A stretch of 64,000 nt of DNA from an uncultured Oscillospiraceae bacterium (GCA_900547105.1 URFL01000012.1:1-64000), one strand, 5' to 3'. Shown: positions 24,500-34,900, numbered from the stretch's first letter. The notes: generated by a model not told the origin, from the letters alone. Translations and numbers: made by a program.

Positions 24500-25000
24500 A
24501 TGGAAAAATGGGATTTACTGGATGACCGGGGACACCCGACCGGCCGCACCATGGCGCGCGGCGACCGGCTGTATCCCGGACAGTATCATCTGGTGGTACA
24601 TATATGGGTCATCAACAGCTCCGGCAATCTGCTGATCCAGCGGCGCGCCGAGCATTTGCATCTGATGCCCAATATGTGGGCGGCGACCGGCGGGTCGGCG
24701 ACCACCGGCGAAAACAGCGAAACCGCTGCCCGGCGCGAGCTGCTGGAAGAGCTGGGCATCAACACCCAGCCGGGCGAGTTGCAATCGATCGGGCGGCTGA
24801 AACGCCGCAACTCGTTTTGCGATCTGTGGCTGCTGCAGCGCGATGTTGCGGTGGCGGATCTGCAGCTGCAGCGGGAAGAGGTGGCGGAGGCACGCTGGGT
24901 CACCCCGCAACAATTTGCCGAGATGGTGCGCCAAAACCGGTTCCACAACTACGGAAAGGAATATTTCGATTGCCTGTCGAAATACTTGAAACAGCTATGA
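24500..25000 (+). CDS. Nudix hydrolase, isopentenyl-diphosphate isomerase-like (YfcD type)
   Basis: 166 residues. It has an exact Nudix box G-x5-E-x7-REL-x-EE-x-G from GSATTGENSET to RELLEELG. The N-terminus MEKWDLLDDRGHPTGR and HLVVHIWVINSSGNLLIQ, then RRAEHLHLMPNMW, match the YfcD/IDI-like Nudix subgroup that cleaves an unknown nucleoside-diphosphate-type substrate. AAGGAG precedes the ATG. The stop overlaps the start of the next gene (ATGA). The only promoter sign is a TATAAT at 24475 with no good -35. Confidence 0.88.
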   Translation: MEKWDLLDDRGHPTGRTMARGDRLYPGQYHLVVHIWVINSSGNLLIQRRAEHLHLMPNMWAATGGSATTGENSETAARRELLEELGINTQPGELQSIGRLKRRNSFCDLWLLQRDVAVADLQLQREEVAEARWVTPQQFAEMVRQNRFHNYGKEYFDCLSKYLKQL

Positions 25001-25833
25001 ACACCTTATATATGACCGATCTGGACGGCACCTTTTTGCAGCCGAATCAAAGCATCTCGCCCCGCACCGCCGCGATCATCAACCAGCTGGCGGCGCAGGG
25101 CTGCCGCTTTTCCATCTGCACCGCCCGCAGCCTGATCGGGCTGCAAATGCTGCCGCTGGATCAGGTGCGGTTCACCGCGCCGATGGTGCTGATGAACGGC
25201 GTGATGCTGTACGATTATGAGCATCGCACCATTTTGGATCAAATGGCGATGTCCCCCGCGGTGGTGGCACAGGTGGTGGACATTTGCGCGCGCCACGGCA
25301 AGAACCCGTTTTTGTATCGGGTGGAAGGCAACCGCGTGTTCTCGCATTATACCGCCCTGACTTCGGTGGGGGAGCGGGCGTTTTTGGATTCCCGCCTGCA
25401 ACGCTTTCCGGAGCTGTTCCGGCAGGCGGCGGAGTACGACACCACCCGCGAGGCGGTGTATTTTTCCATGCAGGATACCCGCGCCTGTTTGCAGGCGGTA
25501 CAGCAGGAGCTGGCGCAGGAGGTTCCCTCGGTGACCACCACGCTGTACAAAGACAATTATATGGAAAACAACTGGTATCTGGAAATTTTCGACTGCCGCG
25601 CGGGCAAGGATAACGGCGTGCGGCGGGTGAAACAGCGGCTGGGCGCCGACCGGTTGGTGGTGTTCGGCGATAACGATAACGATCTGCCTATGCTGCACAT
25701 TGCGGATGTGGCGTGTGTGGTGGGCAACGGAGTGCCCACCGCACAGGCGGCGGCGGATGTCATCATCGGTCGCAACGACCAGGATGGTGTCGCGGTGTAT
25801 ATGCAGCAGGACTGGGCAGCGCAAAAGGAGTGA
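24997..25833 (+). CDS. Cof-type HAD hydrolase
   Basis: 278 residues. HAD motif I is TDLDGTFL (~8-15), motif II CTARS, motif III Lys in KDNGVRRVKQ and motif IV VFGDNDNDLPML. The large C2-type cap in the middle assigns it to the Cof/YidA group, phosphatases of small phosphorylated metabolites including sugar phosphates or cofactors. It starts within the Nudix stop codon and has no independent ribosome site, so translation is likely coupled. It belongs to a four-gene operon. Confidence 0.92.
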   Translation: MNTLYMTDLDGTFLQPNQSISPRTAAIINQLAAQGCRFSICTARSLIGLQMLPLDQVRFTAPMVLMNGVMLYDYEHRTILDQMAMSPAVVAQVVDICARHGKNPFLYRVEGNRVFSHYTALTSVGERAFLDSRLQRFPELFRQAAEYDTTREAVYFSMQDTRACLQAVQQELAQEVPSVTTTLYKDNYMENNWYLEIFDCRAGKDNGVRRVKQRLGADRLVVFGDNDNDLPMLHIADVACVVGNGVPTAQAAADVIIGRNDQDGVAVYMQQDWAAQKE

Positions 25834-25838
25834 CCGCC

Positions 25839-27008
25839 ATGACCTCGTGGTTGATACGATGCTTTGTGCGCGACGCCGACCGGGTGGACGATCCGGCGGT
25901 GCGGTATGCCTACGGCCGGCTGGCGGGCTGCGCCGGACTGGCGGCGAACCTGTTGCTGTTTGTGGGCAAGCTGCTGGTCGGGTTGCTGTCCGGCAGCCTT
26001 GGCATTATGGGCGACGCGTTCAACAACCTGTCGGATGCCGGCTCGTCGGTGGTGACGCTGGTGGGAGTCAAGCTGTCTGCTGCGCCGCCCGACAAGGAGC
26101 ATCCCTTCGGACACGGTCGCATCGAGTATATTTCCGCCATGATGGTAGCGCTGTTGATTCTGCTGGCGGGGTTCGAGCTGTTCACCAGCTCCATCGGCAA
26201 AATCCGGAACCCCGAGCCGGTGGATTTTCATATCATCTCGCTGGTGGTTTTGGGCGCGTCCATTCTTGTGAAGCTGTGGATGGCGCTGTTTTATCGCGGT
26301 ATCGGCAACCGGATTCGCTCCACCACCCTGAAAGCGGCGGCGACCGACAGCCGCAACGATGTGGCGGGCACGCTGGTGGTGCTGGTATCGGCGGTGGTGG
26401 AATGGCAGACCGGTTGGCAGATCGACGGCTGGGTCGGCACCGCGATGGCGGTGTTTGTTATGTGGTCGGGCTTCAGCGTGGTGCGCGAAACCATTTCGCC
26501 GCTGCTGGGGCAAGCGCCCGATCCCGCGCTGGTGCAGCAAATCAAGGATACCGTGCTGGCACACGAGGGCATCGTGGGAGTACACGATCTGATGATCCAC
26601 AACTATGGTCCCGGTCGCTGTGTGATCTCGCTGCATGCCGAGGTGCCCTGCGGGCGCGATCTGCTGCAAAGCCACGATCTGATCGATCTGGTGGAGCGGG
26701 AATTGAGCCATCAATTCGGTGCGATCACCTGTATCCATATGGACCCGGTGGACACCGACAACGAAGAAGTGGCTCGCCTGCGTGCCGTGGTGGAAGCGGT
26801 GGTGCAGGATGTGGATCCCGCCTTTACGCTGCACGATTTTCGGGTGGTGTTTGGCGAAACGCATACCAACCTGATTTTTGATCTGGTGGTGCCGTTCACC
26901 TGCAAACCGGGCGATGTGCCCGCCATCACCGCCGAGATCCAGCGGCGGGTGCGGGTGGTGGACCCCAAGCTTTGTACGGTCATCACCGTGGAGCATAGTT
27001 TCAGCTAA
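25839..27008 (+). CDS. cation diffusion facilitator, probably Mn-type
   Basis: 389 residues, with six membrane helices (~25-215) and a long cytosolic C-terminal domain. The metal site segments are GDAFNNLSDAGSS in helix 2 and TDSRNDVAGT in helix 5. Zn-type members usually have His-x3-Asp in helix 5, and the Asp-rich pattern here is closer to Mn exporters (MneP/MntE); that substrate call is inference. HPFGHGRIEYIS links helices 2 and 3. AAAAGGAG precedes the ATG, 5 bp after the HAD gene. Confidence 0.9.
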   Translation: MTSWLIRCFVRDADRVDDPAVRYAYGRLAGCAGLAANLLLFVGKLLVGLLSGSLGIMGDAFNNLSDAGSSVVTLVGVKLSAAPPDKEHPFGHGRIEYISAMMVALLILLAGFELFTSSIGKIRNPEPVDFHIISLVVLGASILVKLWMALFYRGIGNRIRSTTLKAAATDSRNDVAGTLVVLVSAVVEWQTGWQIDGWVGTAMAVFVMWSGFSVVRETISPLLGQAPDPALVQQIKDTVLAHEGIVGVHDLMIHNYGPGRCVISLHAEVPCGRDLLQSHDLIDLVERELSHQFGAITCIHMDPVDTDNEEVARLRAVVEAVVQDVDPAFTLHDFRVVFGETHTNLIFDLVVPFTCKPGDVPAITAEIQRRVRVVDPKLCTVITVEHSFS

Positions 27009-27022
27009 GAGAGGATATCCCT

Positions 27023-27910
27023 ATGGCGGGTTATATTGTATACAATGGATTTTGGAATCCACACACACCGCCCGATCCGGTGCAGCGGCTGCAAGCGGCT
27101 GCCCGGCAGCGGGGCTGGACGCTCAGGCCGATTCCCAACACGGCATTGCCCATTGTGGTCAGTCCCTCCGGCGCGGCGGTGCCGGGGATGTGCCCCGGTG
27201 ATGTGGCGTTGTTTTGGGATAAGGATATCCGGCTGGGACAGGCGCTCACCGCTATGGGGGTGCATCTGTACAACCCCATTGACGCGGTGGCGGTGTGTGA
27301 TGACAAGGGCGCGACCCATCTGGCGCTGGCGGCACAGGGCATCCCCATGCCGCGCACCTTGCTGGCACCGATGACCTATCGCGACATCACCGCCCCTATC
27401 GACGCGTTTTTGCGGCGCGCGATGGAGGAACTGTCTTTCCCGATGGTGGTGAAAGAGTGTTACGGTTCGCTCGGCGGGCAGGTGTATTTGGCACACGATC
27501 CGGAGGAACTGCGCCGTATGGCGATGAGTATGGGTTCCAAGCCGTTTTTGGCACAGGAATTTATGCGCGCTGCCGCGGGCGAGGATTTGCGGCTGTATGT
27601 GGTGGGCGACCGGGTGGTTGCCGCGATGCGCCGCCATTCTGACACCGATTTTCGCTCCAACATCGCCGCCGGAGGACAAGGCGAAGCGTATACCCCAACT
27701 CCGGAGCAGGAGCAGCTGGCGTTGCGGTGCTGTCGGGCGCTGGGATTGGCGTTCGGCGGGGTGGATTTGCTGTGGGACGCGACCGGTGCGCCGGTGGTGT
27801 GCGAGGTGAATTCCAACGCGTTTATGGGAGGCATCACCGCCTGTACCGGCGTGGATGTGGCGGGCGCGATCGTGGAGTATGTGTGCCGACAGGAATCCAT
27901 TGTGCGGTAA
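27023..27910 (+). CDS. RimK-like ATP-grasp ligase
   Basis: 295 residues. The ATP-grasp core has FPMVVKECYGSLGGQVYL (ATP lysine and glycine loop), FLAQEFMRAAAGEDLRLYVV, VAAMRRHSDTDFRSNI and the Mg site VCEVNSNAFM. These enzymes join an amino acid or carboxylate to a carboxylated acceptor through an acyl phosphate; members modify ribosomal S6, F420 or lysine carrier proteins. The acceptor is unknown. It is the last gene of the Nudix-HAD-CDF operon, 14 bp after the CDF gene. Confidence 0.9.
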   Translation: MAGYIVYNGFWNPHTPPDPVQRLQAAARQRGWTLRPIPNTALPIVVSPSGAAVPGMCPGDVALFWDKDIRLGQALTAMGVHLYNPIDAVAVCDDKGATHLALAAQGIPMPRTLLAPMTYRDITAPIDAFLRRAMEELSFPMVVKECYGSLGGQVYLAHDPEELRRMAMSMGSKPFLAQEFMRAAAGEDLRLYVVGDRVVAAMRRHSDTDFRSNIAAGGQGEAYTPTPEQEQLALRCCRALGLAFGGVDLLWDATGAPVVCEVNSNAFMGGITACTGVDVAGAIVEYVCRQESIVR

Positions 27911-27927
27911 CCGAATATAGCAATAAG

Positions 27928-27958
27928 AAGGCTGCGGATACCCCGCAGCCTCCTTTTC
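27928..27958 (+). terminator. terminator of the Nudix-HAD-CDF-ATP-grasp operon
   Basis: AGGCTGCGG / CCGCAGCCT stem followed by CCTTTT. Confidence 0.85.
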
Positions 27959-28005
27959 GTAAAACCGATGGAGAAAACCACCCAGCCTTCCTCGACGAAA
28001 ACGCA

Positions 28006-28034
28006 TTGACAAGGAATGTGCACCGCTGTAAAAT
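28006..28034 (+). promoter_or_regulatory. promoter of the CAP/dockerin gene
   Basis: TTGACA (28006-28011), 17 bases, TAAAAT (28029-28034). Confidence 0.85.
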
Positions 28035-28072
28035 AAGGGCGCGAATCTTTACCCAAAGGAGAAAACGATGCT

Positions 28073-30307
28073 ATGAAAACCACCATGAAAAAAGCGCTCT
28101 GCGTGCTGCTGGCGGCAATATGGTGCTTGTTCAGCGTGCCGGTCGTGTCGGCGGAGGAAGATGTGCTGCTCACTCTCGGCGGCAAAACGCTGACCGGAAA
28201 TATGACGCTGGCGGATATTGCCGCCGTGTTTGGTGCGCCGAAGCTGCAAACGCCCTCGGCGTTTGGCGGCACGGTCGCTACCTATTATGAAAAAAGCGGC
28301 AGCAGCTACGATTATTATCTGTATATTGAAACCGATGCGACGGGTCAGATCGCCAGCTATGCGACCATCACCCCCGGCTACACCGCGCCCAATCGCCGCA
28401 GCTATCACGATACCGACAGCGGCACCGTCAACTACAAACAGGGTTGTTATGCCTCGGATTACGATGATGTGATCTGGGCGGGATGCTACTATACCGCCGC
28501 GGCGGATTTTCGCGCGTATCTGCAAACATGGCAAAGCGATCCGCAGCTCTATCTGATCGGGCTGCAAAAGCATTCCGCCATGATGTACAACGCCGCGGGC
28601 ACCGTGTTCGGCAAGAACAGCTTTGATTTTGAGTTTGATGAGAAGTTGTTCTATACCAACGAACAGCTTAAAAGTACCGACAGCAATCTGAACGACTGGG
28701 CCGATGCCACTGGCAAAAGCGCGTATGTGTATTTTATCGACAGCGGCATGGTGCGGATGTGCAACTATGCGTATATGCCGAATCCGATGCTGTTTGTAGG
28801 CACCGCCCGCAACTATACGCCGCCCGCCGACAACACCTATGCCTGTCTGGATGTGACCATTAAGCCGAGCGGCGACTGCTTCAAATCCACTGCCTTTGTG
28901 AACCCGGCGATCCTGAACCCGAGCCGCAAAGTGGAGCTGACCGACGAGGAAAAGACGCTACTCAAGCGCGCCCGCGCCCTTTATAAGCAATCGGTGGCGG
29001 ATTTTAACGAGGCGGCCGCCGACGGCTATTTTGAAACGGACTATCAGTACAAGAGTCTGCCGCTGCAAGCCGGCCAAATGAGAGAGGGCGTGCTGAAAGG
29101 CACGCTGGGCTATTTGAACGCGATTCGTGCGGGGGCGGGACTCCGCGAGCTGACCTTGTCCGACACCTTGTCGGACAGAGCACAGCACAAGGCGGTTCTC
29201 ACCGCCTATATGGCAGCGAACAAGATTACCAACTCCAATCCTCACAATCCCAGCCAGCCGGCGGGCGTGGATGATGAATTCTATAACCTTTGCAAACCGG
29301 CGGCAGGGGAAAATTTGTACTATAACGGCATGTTGGGCGGTGATTTTGTCATCGGCAGCGTCAACAATGCGCTGCAAGAGGCGTATGGCGACACGATTGC
29401 CTGCGGTCATCGATACAATTTGCTGGATCCGGGCTGGAGTCAAGTGGGCTTTGGCTCTTGCAATGGACAGGGCGTGCACGAATTTTCCGGCTATGCCGCT
29501 TCGGATACGGATGTGGTTTGCTGGCCGTCCAAAGGCATTATGCTGACCAATGCGGTGCACGACAGCTACCGCTGGACCATTCACTTTTACGGCAACTACG
29601 CGGTGACCGAGGGTACCACCGTGGAGATCACCAATTTGAATACCGACACCACTTGGGTGGAAAGCACCTCGTCGAACGATTACCGGATCGTGAATTCATC
29701 GCTCATCAGTTTTTATGATGGCTCCATTACCCATTCGGTGGGGGATGTCGTGCAGGTGACGGTCAAAGGGCTGATCCAAAACGGGCAGCCCGCGGAATAC
29801 AGCTATCGCACCGTGTTTGCGACGACCAACGAGGATAGTTTGTCGGACGAATCCAGTGATGTTGATATTTCCGCCACCACTCTGACGCTGCGCGCCGGCA
29901 AAACCGGCAAGCTGCAGGCGAAGCCCAAAGATGCCGAGATGGGGGATCGGTTGATTCAGTGGTCCTCGTCGGACGAGAATGTCGCTACCGTGCGGGCGGA
30001 CGGCATGGTGACCGCGGTGGCTCCGGGCACGGCGGTGATCAAAGCGGTGTCCCATGCGGATCCTACCAAGCTGGTGACCTGCACCGTTACGGTGGTGGAT
30101 GCCGACGCGGTTGTTCGCGGGGATGTGAACGGCGATGGCGCGGTTACGGTGGTGGATGCGTTGATGACGCTGCAAGCGGCGGCGCAAACGCTGTCGCTGG
30201 AGGGTGTGCCGTGGCTGGCTGCCGATGTGGATAACGATAGCGCCGTTACGGCAGCGGACGCGCTGACCATTTTGCAATTCGTCACCCGCCGCCTCGCGGC
30301 GCTGTGA
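28073..30307 (+). CDS. secreted CAP-domain protein with Big2 and dockerin domains
   Basis: 744 residues. The signal peptide is ~1-27 (ALCVLLAAIWCLFSVPVVSA). Residues ~30-330 begin with a CAP-associated-type domain (ADIAAVFGAPKLQTPSAFGG, YDYYLYIETDA). The CAP/SCP domain itself is ~340-505, with GTLGYLNAIRAGAGLREL, GENLYYNG and CGHRYNLLDPGWSQVGFG. A bacterial Ig-like Big2 domain follows (~600-680, SSDENVATVRADGMVTAVAPG). It ends in a type-I dockerin (GDVNGDGAVTVVDALMTL and DVDNDSAVTAADAL), two Ca-binding F-hand repeats. CAP proteins are extracellular with unclear substrates; the dockerin suggests docking on a scaffoldin. AAAGGAG lies upstream. Confidence 0.9.
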   Translation: MKTTMKKALCVLLAAIWCLFSVPVVSAEEDVLLTLGGKTLTGNMTLADIAAVFGAPKLQTPSAFGGTVATYYEKSGSSYDYYLYIETDATGQIASYATITPGYTAPNRRSYHDTDSGTVNYKQGCYASDYDDVIWAGCYYTAAADFRAYLQTWQSDPQLYLIGLQKHSAMMYNAAGTVFGKNSFDFEFDEKLFYTNEQLKSTDSNLNDWADATGKSAYVYFIDSGMVRMCNYAYMPNPMLFVGTARNYTPPADNTYACLDVTIKPSGDCFKSTAFVNPAILNPSRKVELTDEEKTLLKRARALYKQSVADFNEAAADGYFETDYQYKSLPLQAGQMREGVLKGTLGYLNAIRAGAGLRELTLSDTLSDRAQHKAVLTAYMAANKITNSNPHNPSQPAGVDDEFYNLCKPAAGENLYYNGMLGGDFVIGSVNNALQEAYGDTIACGHRYNLLDPGWSQVGFGSCNGQGVHEFSGYAASDTDVVCWPSKGIMLTNAVHDSYRWTIHFYGNYAVTEGTTVEITNLNTDTTWVESTSSNDYRIVNSSLISFYDGSITHSVGDVVQVTVKGLIQNGQPAEYSYRTVFATTNEDSLSDESSDVDISATTLTLRAGKTGKLQAKPKDAEMGDRLIQWSSSDENVATVRADGMVTAVAPGTAVIKAVSHADPTKLVTCTVTVVDADAVVRGDVNGDGAVTVVDALMTLQAAAQTLSLEGVPWLAADVDNDSAVTAADALTILQFVTRRLAAL

Positions 30308-30330
30308 ACAAGGTTATTCTACCGTATAAG

Positions 30331-30363
30331 AAAAGAGGCAGAGCAATCGCTCTGCCTCTTTTT
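30331..30363. terminator. bidirectional terminator between the CAP/dockerin gene and alr
   Basis: AAAGAGGCAGAGC / GCTCTGCCTCTTT with an AATC loop; T runs on both strands serve both convergent genes. Confidence 0.92.
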
Positions 30364-30374
30364 ATGTTCCCGCA

Positions 30375-31562
30375 TTATTCCGCGATATAGTTGAAATAGC
30401 CTACGACCTCGCCGTGTTGAAGATACACGCGCGGCACCCGTTTGCCGATCAGACAGACGATTTCATACGAAATGGTGGAGCCCAGCGCGGCGATTTCCTC
30501 CACCGGCAGGGTGAGATCTCCGTCCTTGCCGAACACGGTCGCGATCGTGCCTGCCTCCACTCCGGGGATACCGGTCACATCCAGCATGCATTGGTCCATG
30601 CACACCCGCCCGATCACCGGCGCATAGTGACCGTTCACCAGCATCCGCGCGCGACCGGACATGGAGCGGGGATAGCCGTCAGCGTATCCGATCGGCACCG
30701 TCGCCACGGTGGTGGGGCGGTCGGTGGTAAAGGTGCGGCCATAGCTGACCGGTGTGCCGGCAGGAATGGTTTTCACCATCGACACCACGGTTTTCAGCTC
30801 CATCGCCGGTTGCAGATCCCACAGCGACTGCATCCAGGACGGGTCGGGCGCCAATCCGTACAAAATAATGCCGGGGCGCACCCGATCCAGATGCATCTCC
30901 GGGTGCAGCATAATGCCGGCGCTGTTGCAGCAATGCCGCACCGGCAGCGCAAATCCCTGCGCGCGCAGCTGCTCCACCACCTGCGAAAAGCGCTCAAACT
31001 GCCCGGCGGTGTAACCGCCGTCCTGCTGCTCATCCGCCGAGGCAAAGTGGGTGAACGCCCCCTCCACCTTAAGCTGCGGCAACCGGCAGATTGCGGCGGC
31101 TTCCGCCACTGCCTCGTCGGTGTCCGCCGCCTGGCGGCAGGGCAGCCCCACCCGGCTCATGCCGGTGTCCAGCTTGATATGTACCCGCACGGTGCAGCCC
31201 GCTTTGGCGGCGGCATCGTTCAGCTTTTGGGCGTAATCCGGTGTCACCACCGCCTGCACAATCGCGTTTTCCGCCAACTGTGCCGCTTCCTCCGGTGGGG
31301 TGTAGGACAAAATCAAAATGGGATGGGTGATCCCGCCGCGCCGCAGCTGCAGCGCCTCTTCCATGTTGGAAACGCCAAAAAAGTCCGCGCCCGCCGCGTC
31401 CAATGCCTTGGCGACCGGCACCGCGCCGTGTCCGTACGCGTCCGCTTTCACGATCGCGATGGGGCGGCAGCCGGGAGTCAGCGCGCGGGAGATCACGGAA
31501 AAATTATGAGCAATCGCATCCAGATTCACTTCGGCCCAGGTGCGTTTCAAAAAATGCGACAT
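30375..31562 (-). CDS. alr: alanine racemase
   Basis: Makes D-alanine for peptidoglycan. In 395 residues: WAEVNLDAIAHN at the N-terminus, the PLP Lys in PIAIVKADAYGHG, KLDTGMSRVG, RPGIILYGL, the catalytic Tyr in GTPVSYGRTF and IGRVCMDQCMLDV. The start ATG at 31562 is preceded by AGAGG at fair spacing. It is monocistronic, with its own promoter. Confidence 0.96.
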   Translation of the reverse strand: MSHFLKRTWAEVNLDAIAHNFSVISRALTPGCRPIAIVKADAYGHGAVPVAKALDAAGADFFGVSNMEEALQLRRGGITHPILILSYTPPEEAAQLAENAIVQAVVTPDYAQKLNDAAAKAGCTVRVHIKLDTGMSRVGLPCRQAADTDEAVAEAAAICRLPQLKVEGAFTHFASADEQQDGGYTAGQFERFSQVVEQLRAQGFALPVRHCCNSAGIMLHPEMHLDRVRPGIILYGLAPDPSWMQSLWDLQPAMELKTVVSMVKTIPAGTPVSYGRTFTTDRPTTVATVPIGYADGYPRSMSGRARMLVNGHYAPVIGRVCMDQCMLDVTGIPGVEAGTIATVFGKDGDLTLPVEEIAALGSTISYEIVCLIGKRVPRVYLQHGEVVGYFNYIAE

Positions 31563-31593
31563 GATGGCACAACCTCTTTTTCAGAATAGTTTC

Positions 31594-31622
31594 ATTATAC
31601 GCAGATTCCGCGAAATAATCAA
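31594..31622 (-). promoter_or_regulatory. promoter of alr
   Basis: Minus strand TTGATT (31617-31622), 17 bases, TATAAT (31594-31599). Confidence 0.85.
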
Positions 31623-31674
31623 CCGCTTTTTGCATATACTGGTATGCGTTATCTTGGAGAAGGAGGCATTTCCC

Positions 31675-31815
31675 ATGGCAAAACCCGAAGATACACAAAC
31701 CCCCGCGCCCCAGCCGCCGGAGCCGCCCCCGCGCTCGCCGCTGGTGTTTCCGGCGGGCGATTTGGACGCGATGATTTTCCACGACGAATATGTGGTGGAG
31801 CAATCCCAGCGATAG
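31675..31815 (+). CDS. 46-residue proline-rich hypothetical protein
   Basis: The first half is proline-rich and disordered (TPAPQPPEPPPRSP), the second half is LVFPAGDLDAMIFHDEYVV. An excellent AGAAGGAGG ribosome site precedes the ATG and a perfect terminator follows 5 bases after the stop, so it looks like a complete small gene rather than a chance frame. No signal peptide, membrane helix or known family. It lies between the divergent alr and purL promoter regions. Confidence 0.7.
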   Translation: MAKPEDTQTPAPQPPEPPPRSPLVFPAGDLDAMIFHDEYVVEQSQR

Positions 31816-31820
31816 GGCAC

Positions 31821-31850
31821 AAAAAGGCGGGAGTTTTCTCCCGCCTTTTT
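31821..31850 (+). terminator. terminator after the 46-residue gene
   Basis: AAAAAGGCGGGA / TCCCGCCTTTTT, a 12-bp perfect stem with a GTTTTC loop. Confidence 0.93.
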
Positions 31851-31902
31851 GTTTGGCAATTTCTAAAATATTTTGTGGATGTGTCTTTCCTAAGCGGGAA
31901 AA

Positions 31903-31914
31903 ATATGGTACAAT
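31903..31914 (+). promoter_or_regulatory. extended -10 promoter of purL (weak)
   Basis: TATGGTACAAT: TGG plus TACAAT (31909-31914) is an extended -10. The -35 region (TTTCCT) is poor. No purine riboswitch fold was found in the short leader. Confidence 0.5.
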
Positions 31915-31970
31915 AAAGCGACAACCATGCACTAGATCACTAGATGCTGTTTAACAGGAGGAATAGGATC

Positions 31971-34900
31971 ATGTCGGATGTGATTCGGGTATTCGTAGAA
32001 AAACGAAAGGGCTTCGATGTGGAGGCCGGGCAAATACTGGCCGATCTGCGGGACAACTTGGGGTTGACCGGGATCGAAGCGCTGCGTCTGGTCAACCGCT
32101 ACGATGTGGAAGGACTGTCGGCGGAGGAATTTGAACAGGCGCGCGGCACGGTGTTTTCGGAACCGAACGCCGATGTGGTGTATGACGAAACGCTGCCGGT
32201 GGAAGCGGGCTGGCAGGTGTTTGCGATGGAATATCTGCCCGGTCAGTACGACCAGCGGGCGGATTCCGCGGCTCAGTGCGTGCAGCTGCTGACCCAGGGC
32301 GAACGCCCGCAGGTTGCCACCGCCAAGGTGATCTGCCTGAAAGGCGATCTGTCGCCGGTGGATTTTGAACGGGTGCAGGATTACCTCATCAACCCGGTGG
32401 AATCCCGCCGCGCCTCGCTGGAAAAACCCGAAACGGTGGGCATGACCGCTGTGCGCCCGGATGATGTGGCGCGGGTGACCGGCTTTACCGCCATGACCGA
32501 AGAGCAGATCGCCGCGTATTGGCAGCAGATGGGCTTTGCCATGTCGGTGGCGGATCTGGCGTTCTGCCGCGACTATTTCCGGGATGAGGAGCACCGCGAT
32601 CCGTCGGTGACCGAGCTGCGGGTGATCGACACCTATTGGTCAGATCACTGCCGCCACACCACCTTCCTTACCCGGCTGGAAGAAATTGAAGTGCAAAAAG
32701 GCGCGCTGTCCGGCGTGATCGAGGATGCGTTGGCGGCGTACTATGCTGCGCGGGAAGAGGTGTACGGCGCCCGCTTGCCGCAAAAGAATGTCTGCCTGAT
32801 GGATATGGCGACCATGGGGATGCGGCTGCTGAAAAAGCAGGGCAAGATTCCCGATCTGGACGAATCCGACGAGATCAACGCCTGCTCCATTGAAGTGCCG
32901 GTCGTGATCGACGGCAAAACCGAAAAATGGCTGGTGCAATTCAAAAACGAAACCCACAACCACCCCACCGAGATCGAGCCGTTCGGCGGCGCGGCCACCT
33001 GTTTGGGCGGCGCGATCCGCGACCCGCTGTCCGGTCGGGCGTATGTGTACCAGGCGATGCGGGTCACCGGCAGCGGCGACCCCCGCGTGTCGCTGGAGGA
33101 TACGCTGGAGGGTAAGCTCCCCAGCCGCAAAATCACCACCGGCGCGGCATCCGGCTATTCGTCTTATGGCAACCAGATCGGTCTGGCGACCGGTCAGGTC
33201 GCGGAATTTTATGATCCCGGCTATGTCGCCAAACGGTTGGAAATCGGCGCGGTCGTGGGTGCTTCGCCCAAAGAGAATGTGGTGCGCGGTGTGCCGGCGG
33301 CGGGCGATGTGATCGTGCTGCTGGGCGGACGCACCGGACGCGACGGCTGCGGCGGTGCGACCGGTTCCTCCAAAGCGCATACCTCCGAGTCGATCGACAC
33401 CTGTGGTGCCGAGGTGCAAAAGGGTAATCCCCCCACCGAACGCAAAATCCAGCGGCTGTTCCGCCACGGCGATATCGCCCATATGATCAAGCGCTGCAAC
33501 GACTTCGGCGCGGGCGGCGTGTGCGTCGCTATCGGCGAGCTGGCGCCCGGATTGAAAATTGATCTGGATAAGGTTCCGAAAAAATACGACGGACTGGACG
33601 GCACCGAGCTGGCCATCTCCGAATCGCAGGAGCGCATGGCGGTGGTGCTGGATCCGCAGGATGTGGATGCGTTTATCAAAGCCGCCGGCGAAGAGAATCT
33701 GGAAGCGACGGTGGTGGCGGTGGTCACCGAGGAGGAGCGCCTGCGCATGAGCTGGCGCGGCGACCGCGTGGTGGATCTGAGCCGTGCGTTTTTGGATACC
33801 AATGGCGTGACCCAAACCGCCAAAGCGGTCATCACCGCGCCGGATCCGGCGATGGATTACCGCACCATGGTGCCCAAGGGGCTGGCAATCATCCCGCTGG
33901 CGGATGCGTTCAAAGAAAATCTGCGGCGGCTGGAAGTCGCTTGCCAAAAAGGCTTGGTCGAGCGGTTTGATGCGAGCATCGGCGCGGGCACGGTGAATAT
34001 GCCGTTTGCCGGCGCGTACCAGCTCACCCCCGAAGACGGTATGGTCGCGAAGGTGCCGGTGCTGAACGGCGAAACCGATACCGCCACCGCCATGACCTAT
34101 GGCTTTATGCCGGGGATTTCCCGGTGGAGCCCGTTCCACGGCGCGGCATACGCGGTGACGATGTCGCTCGCCAAGCTGGCGGTGACCGGTGCTGATCCGT
34201 TCAAAGCGCGCCTGACTTTCCAGGAATATTTCGAACGGCTGCGGGATGTGCCGGAGCGCTGGGGCAAACCGGCGGCGGCGCTGCTGGGCGCGTTTTTGGC
34301 GCAAAAAGAATTCGGTGTGCCCTCCATCGGCGGTAAAGATTCGATGTCGGGCAGCTTTAACGAAATGGATGTGCCCCCCACGCTGGTCAGCTTCGCGCTG
34401 AGCATGACCGAAGCGTCCAAGACCGGCACGGCGGCGTTCCAAAAGAAAGATTCGCTGGTGGCATTTTTGCCGCTGCCGGTGGACGACAAAACGCTGCTGC
34501 CCGATTTCGCCAAGGCGAAGGAGCTGTACGACGAGGTGACCCGTCTGGTGCAGTTTGGCGTGGTCAACGCCGCGTCGGTGGTGTGCGAAGGCGGCGTGGC
34601 TGCCACGGTGGCGCGTATGAGCTTTGGTAACCGCATCGGCTTCGCCTTCAACGGCGAGGTGGATCGCCAAACGCTGTTTGCGCCGCTGGCGGGTTCCATC
34701 GTGCTGGAGCTGAAAGAGGGCGATCTGTGCCTCGAGGGGTTGGATTACACCCTGATTGGCTCCACCATCGAAGAAGAAGAGATCGTGCTGGCGGGCGAAA
34801 CGCTGCCGCTGGACGATTTGATTCGCGTGTGGACCGCGCCGCTGGATCCGGTGTTCCCGATCGATTCCAAAGCGGAGCCGACCATGACGCCGGAAGTGAA

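Noticed and set aside
28068..28075. ATG at 28068 as start of the CAP/dockerin gene
   Set aside because: It reads ATG-CTA-TGA and stops at once; the real start is the overlapping ATG at 28073.
31852..31970. Purine riboswitch before purL
   Set aside because: No three-way junction or conserved loop strings were found in this short AT-rich leader.
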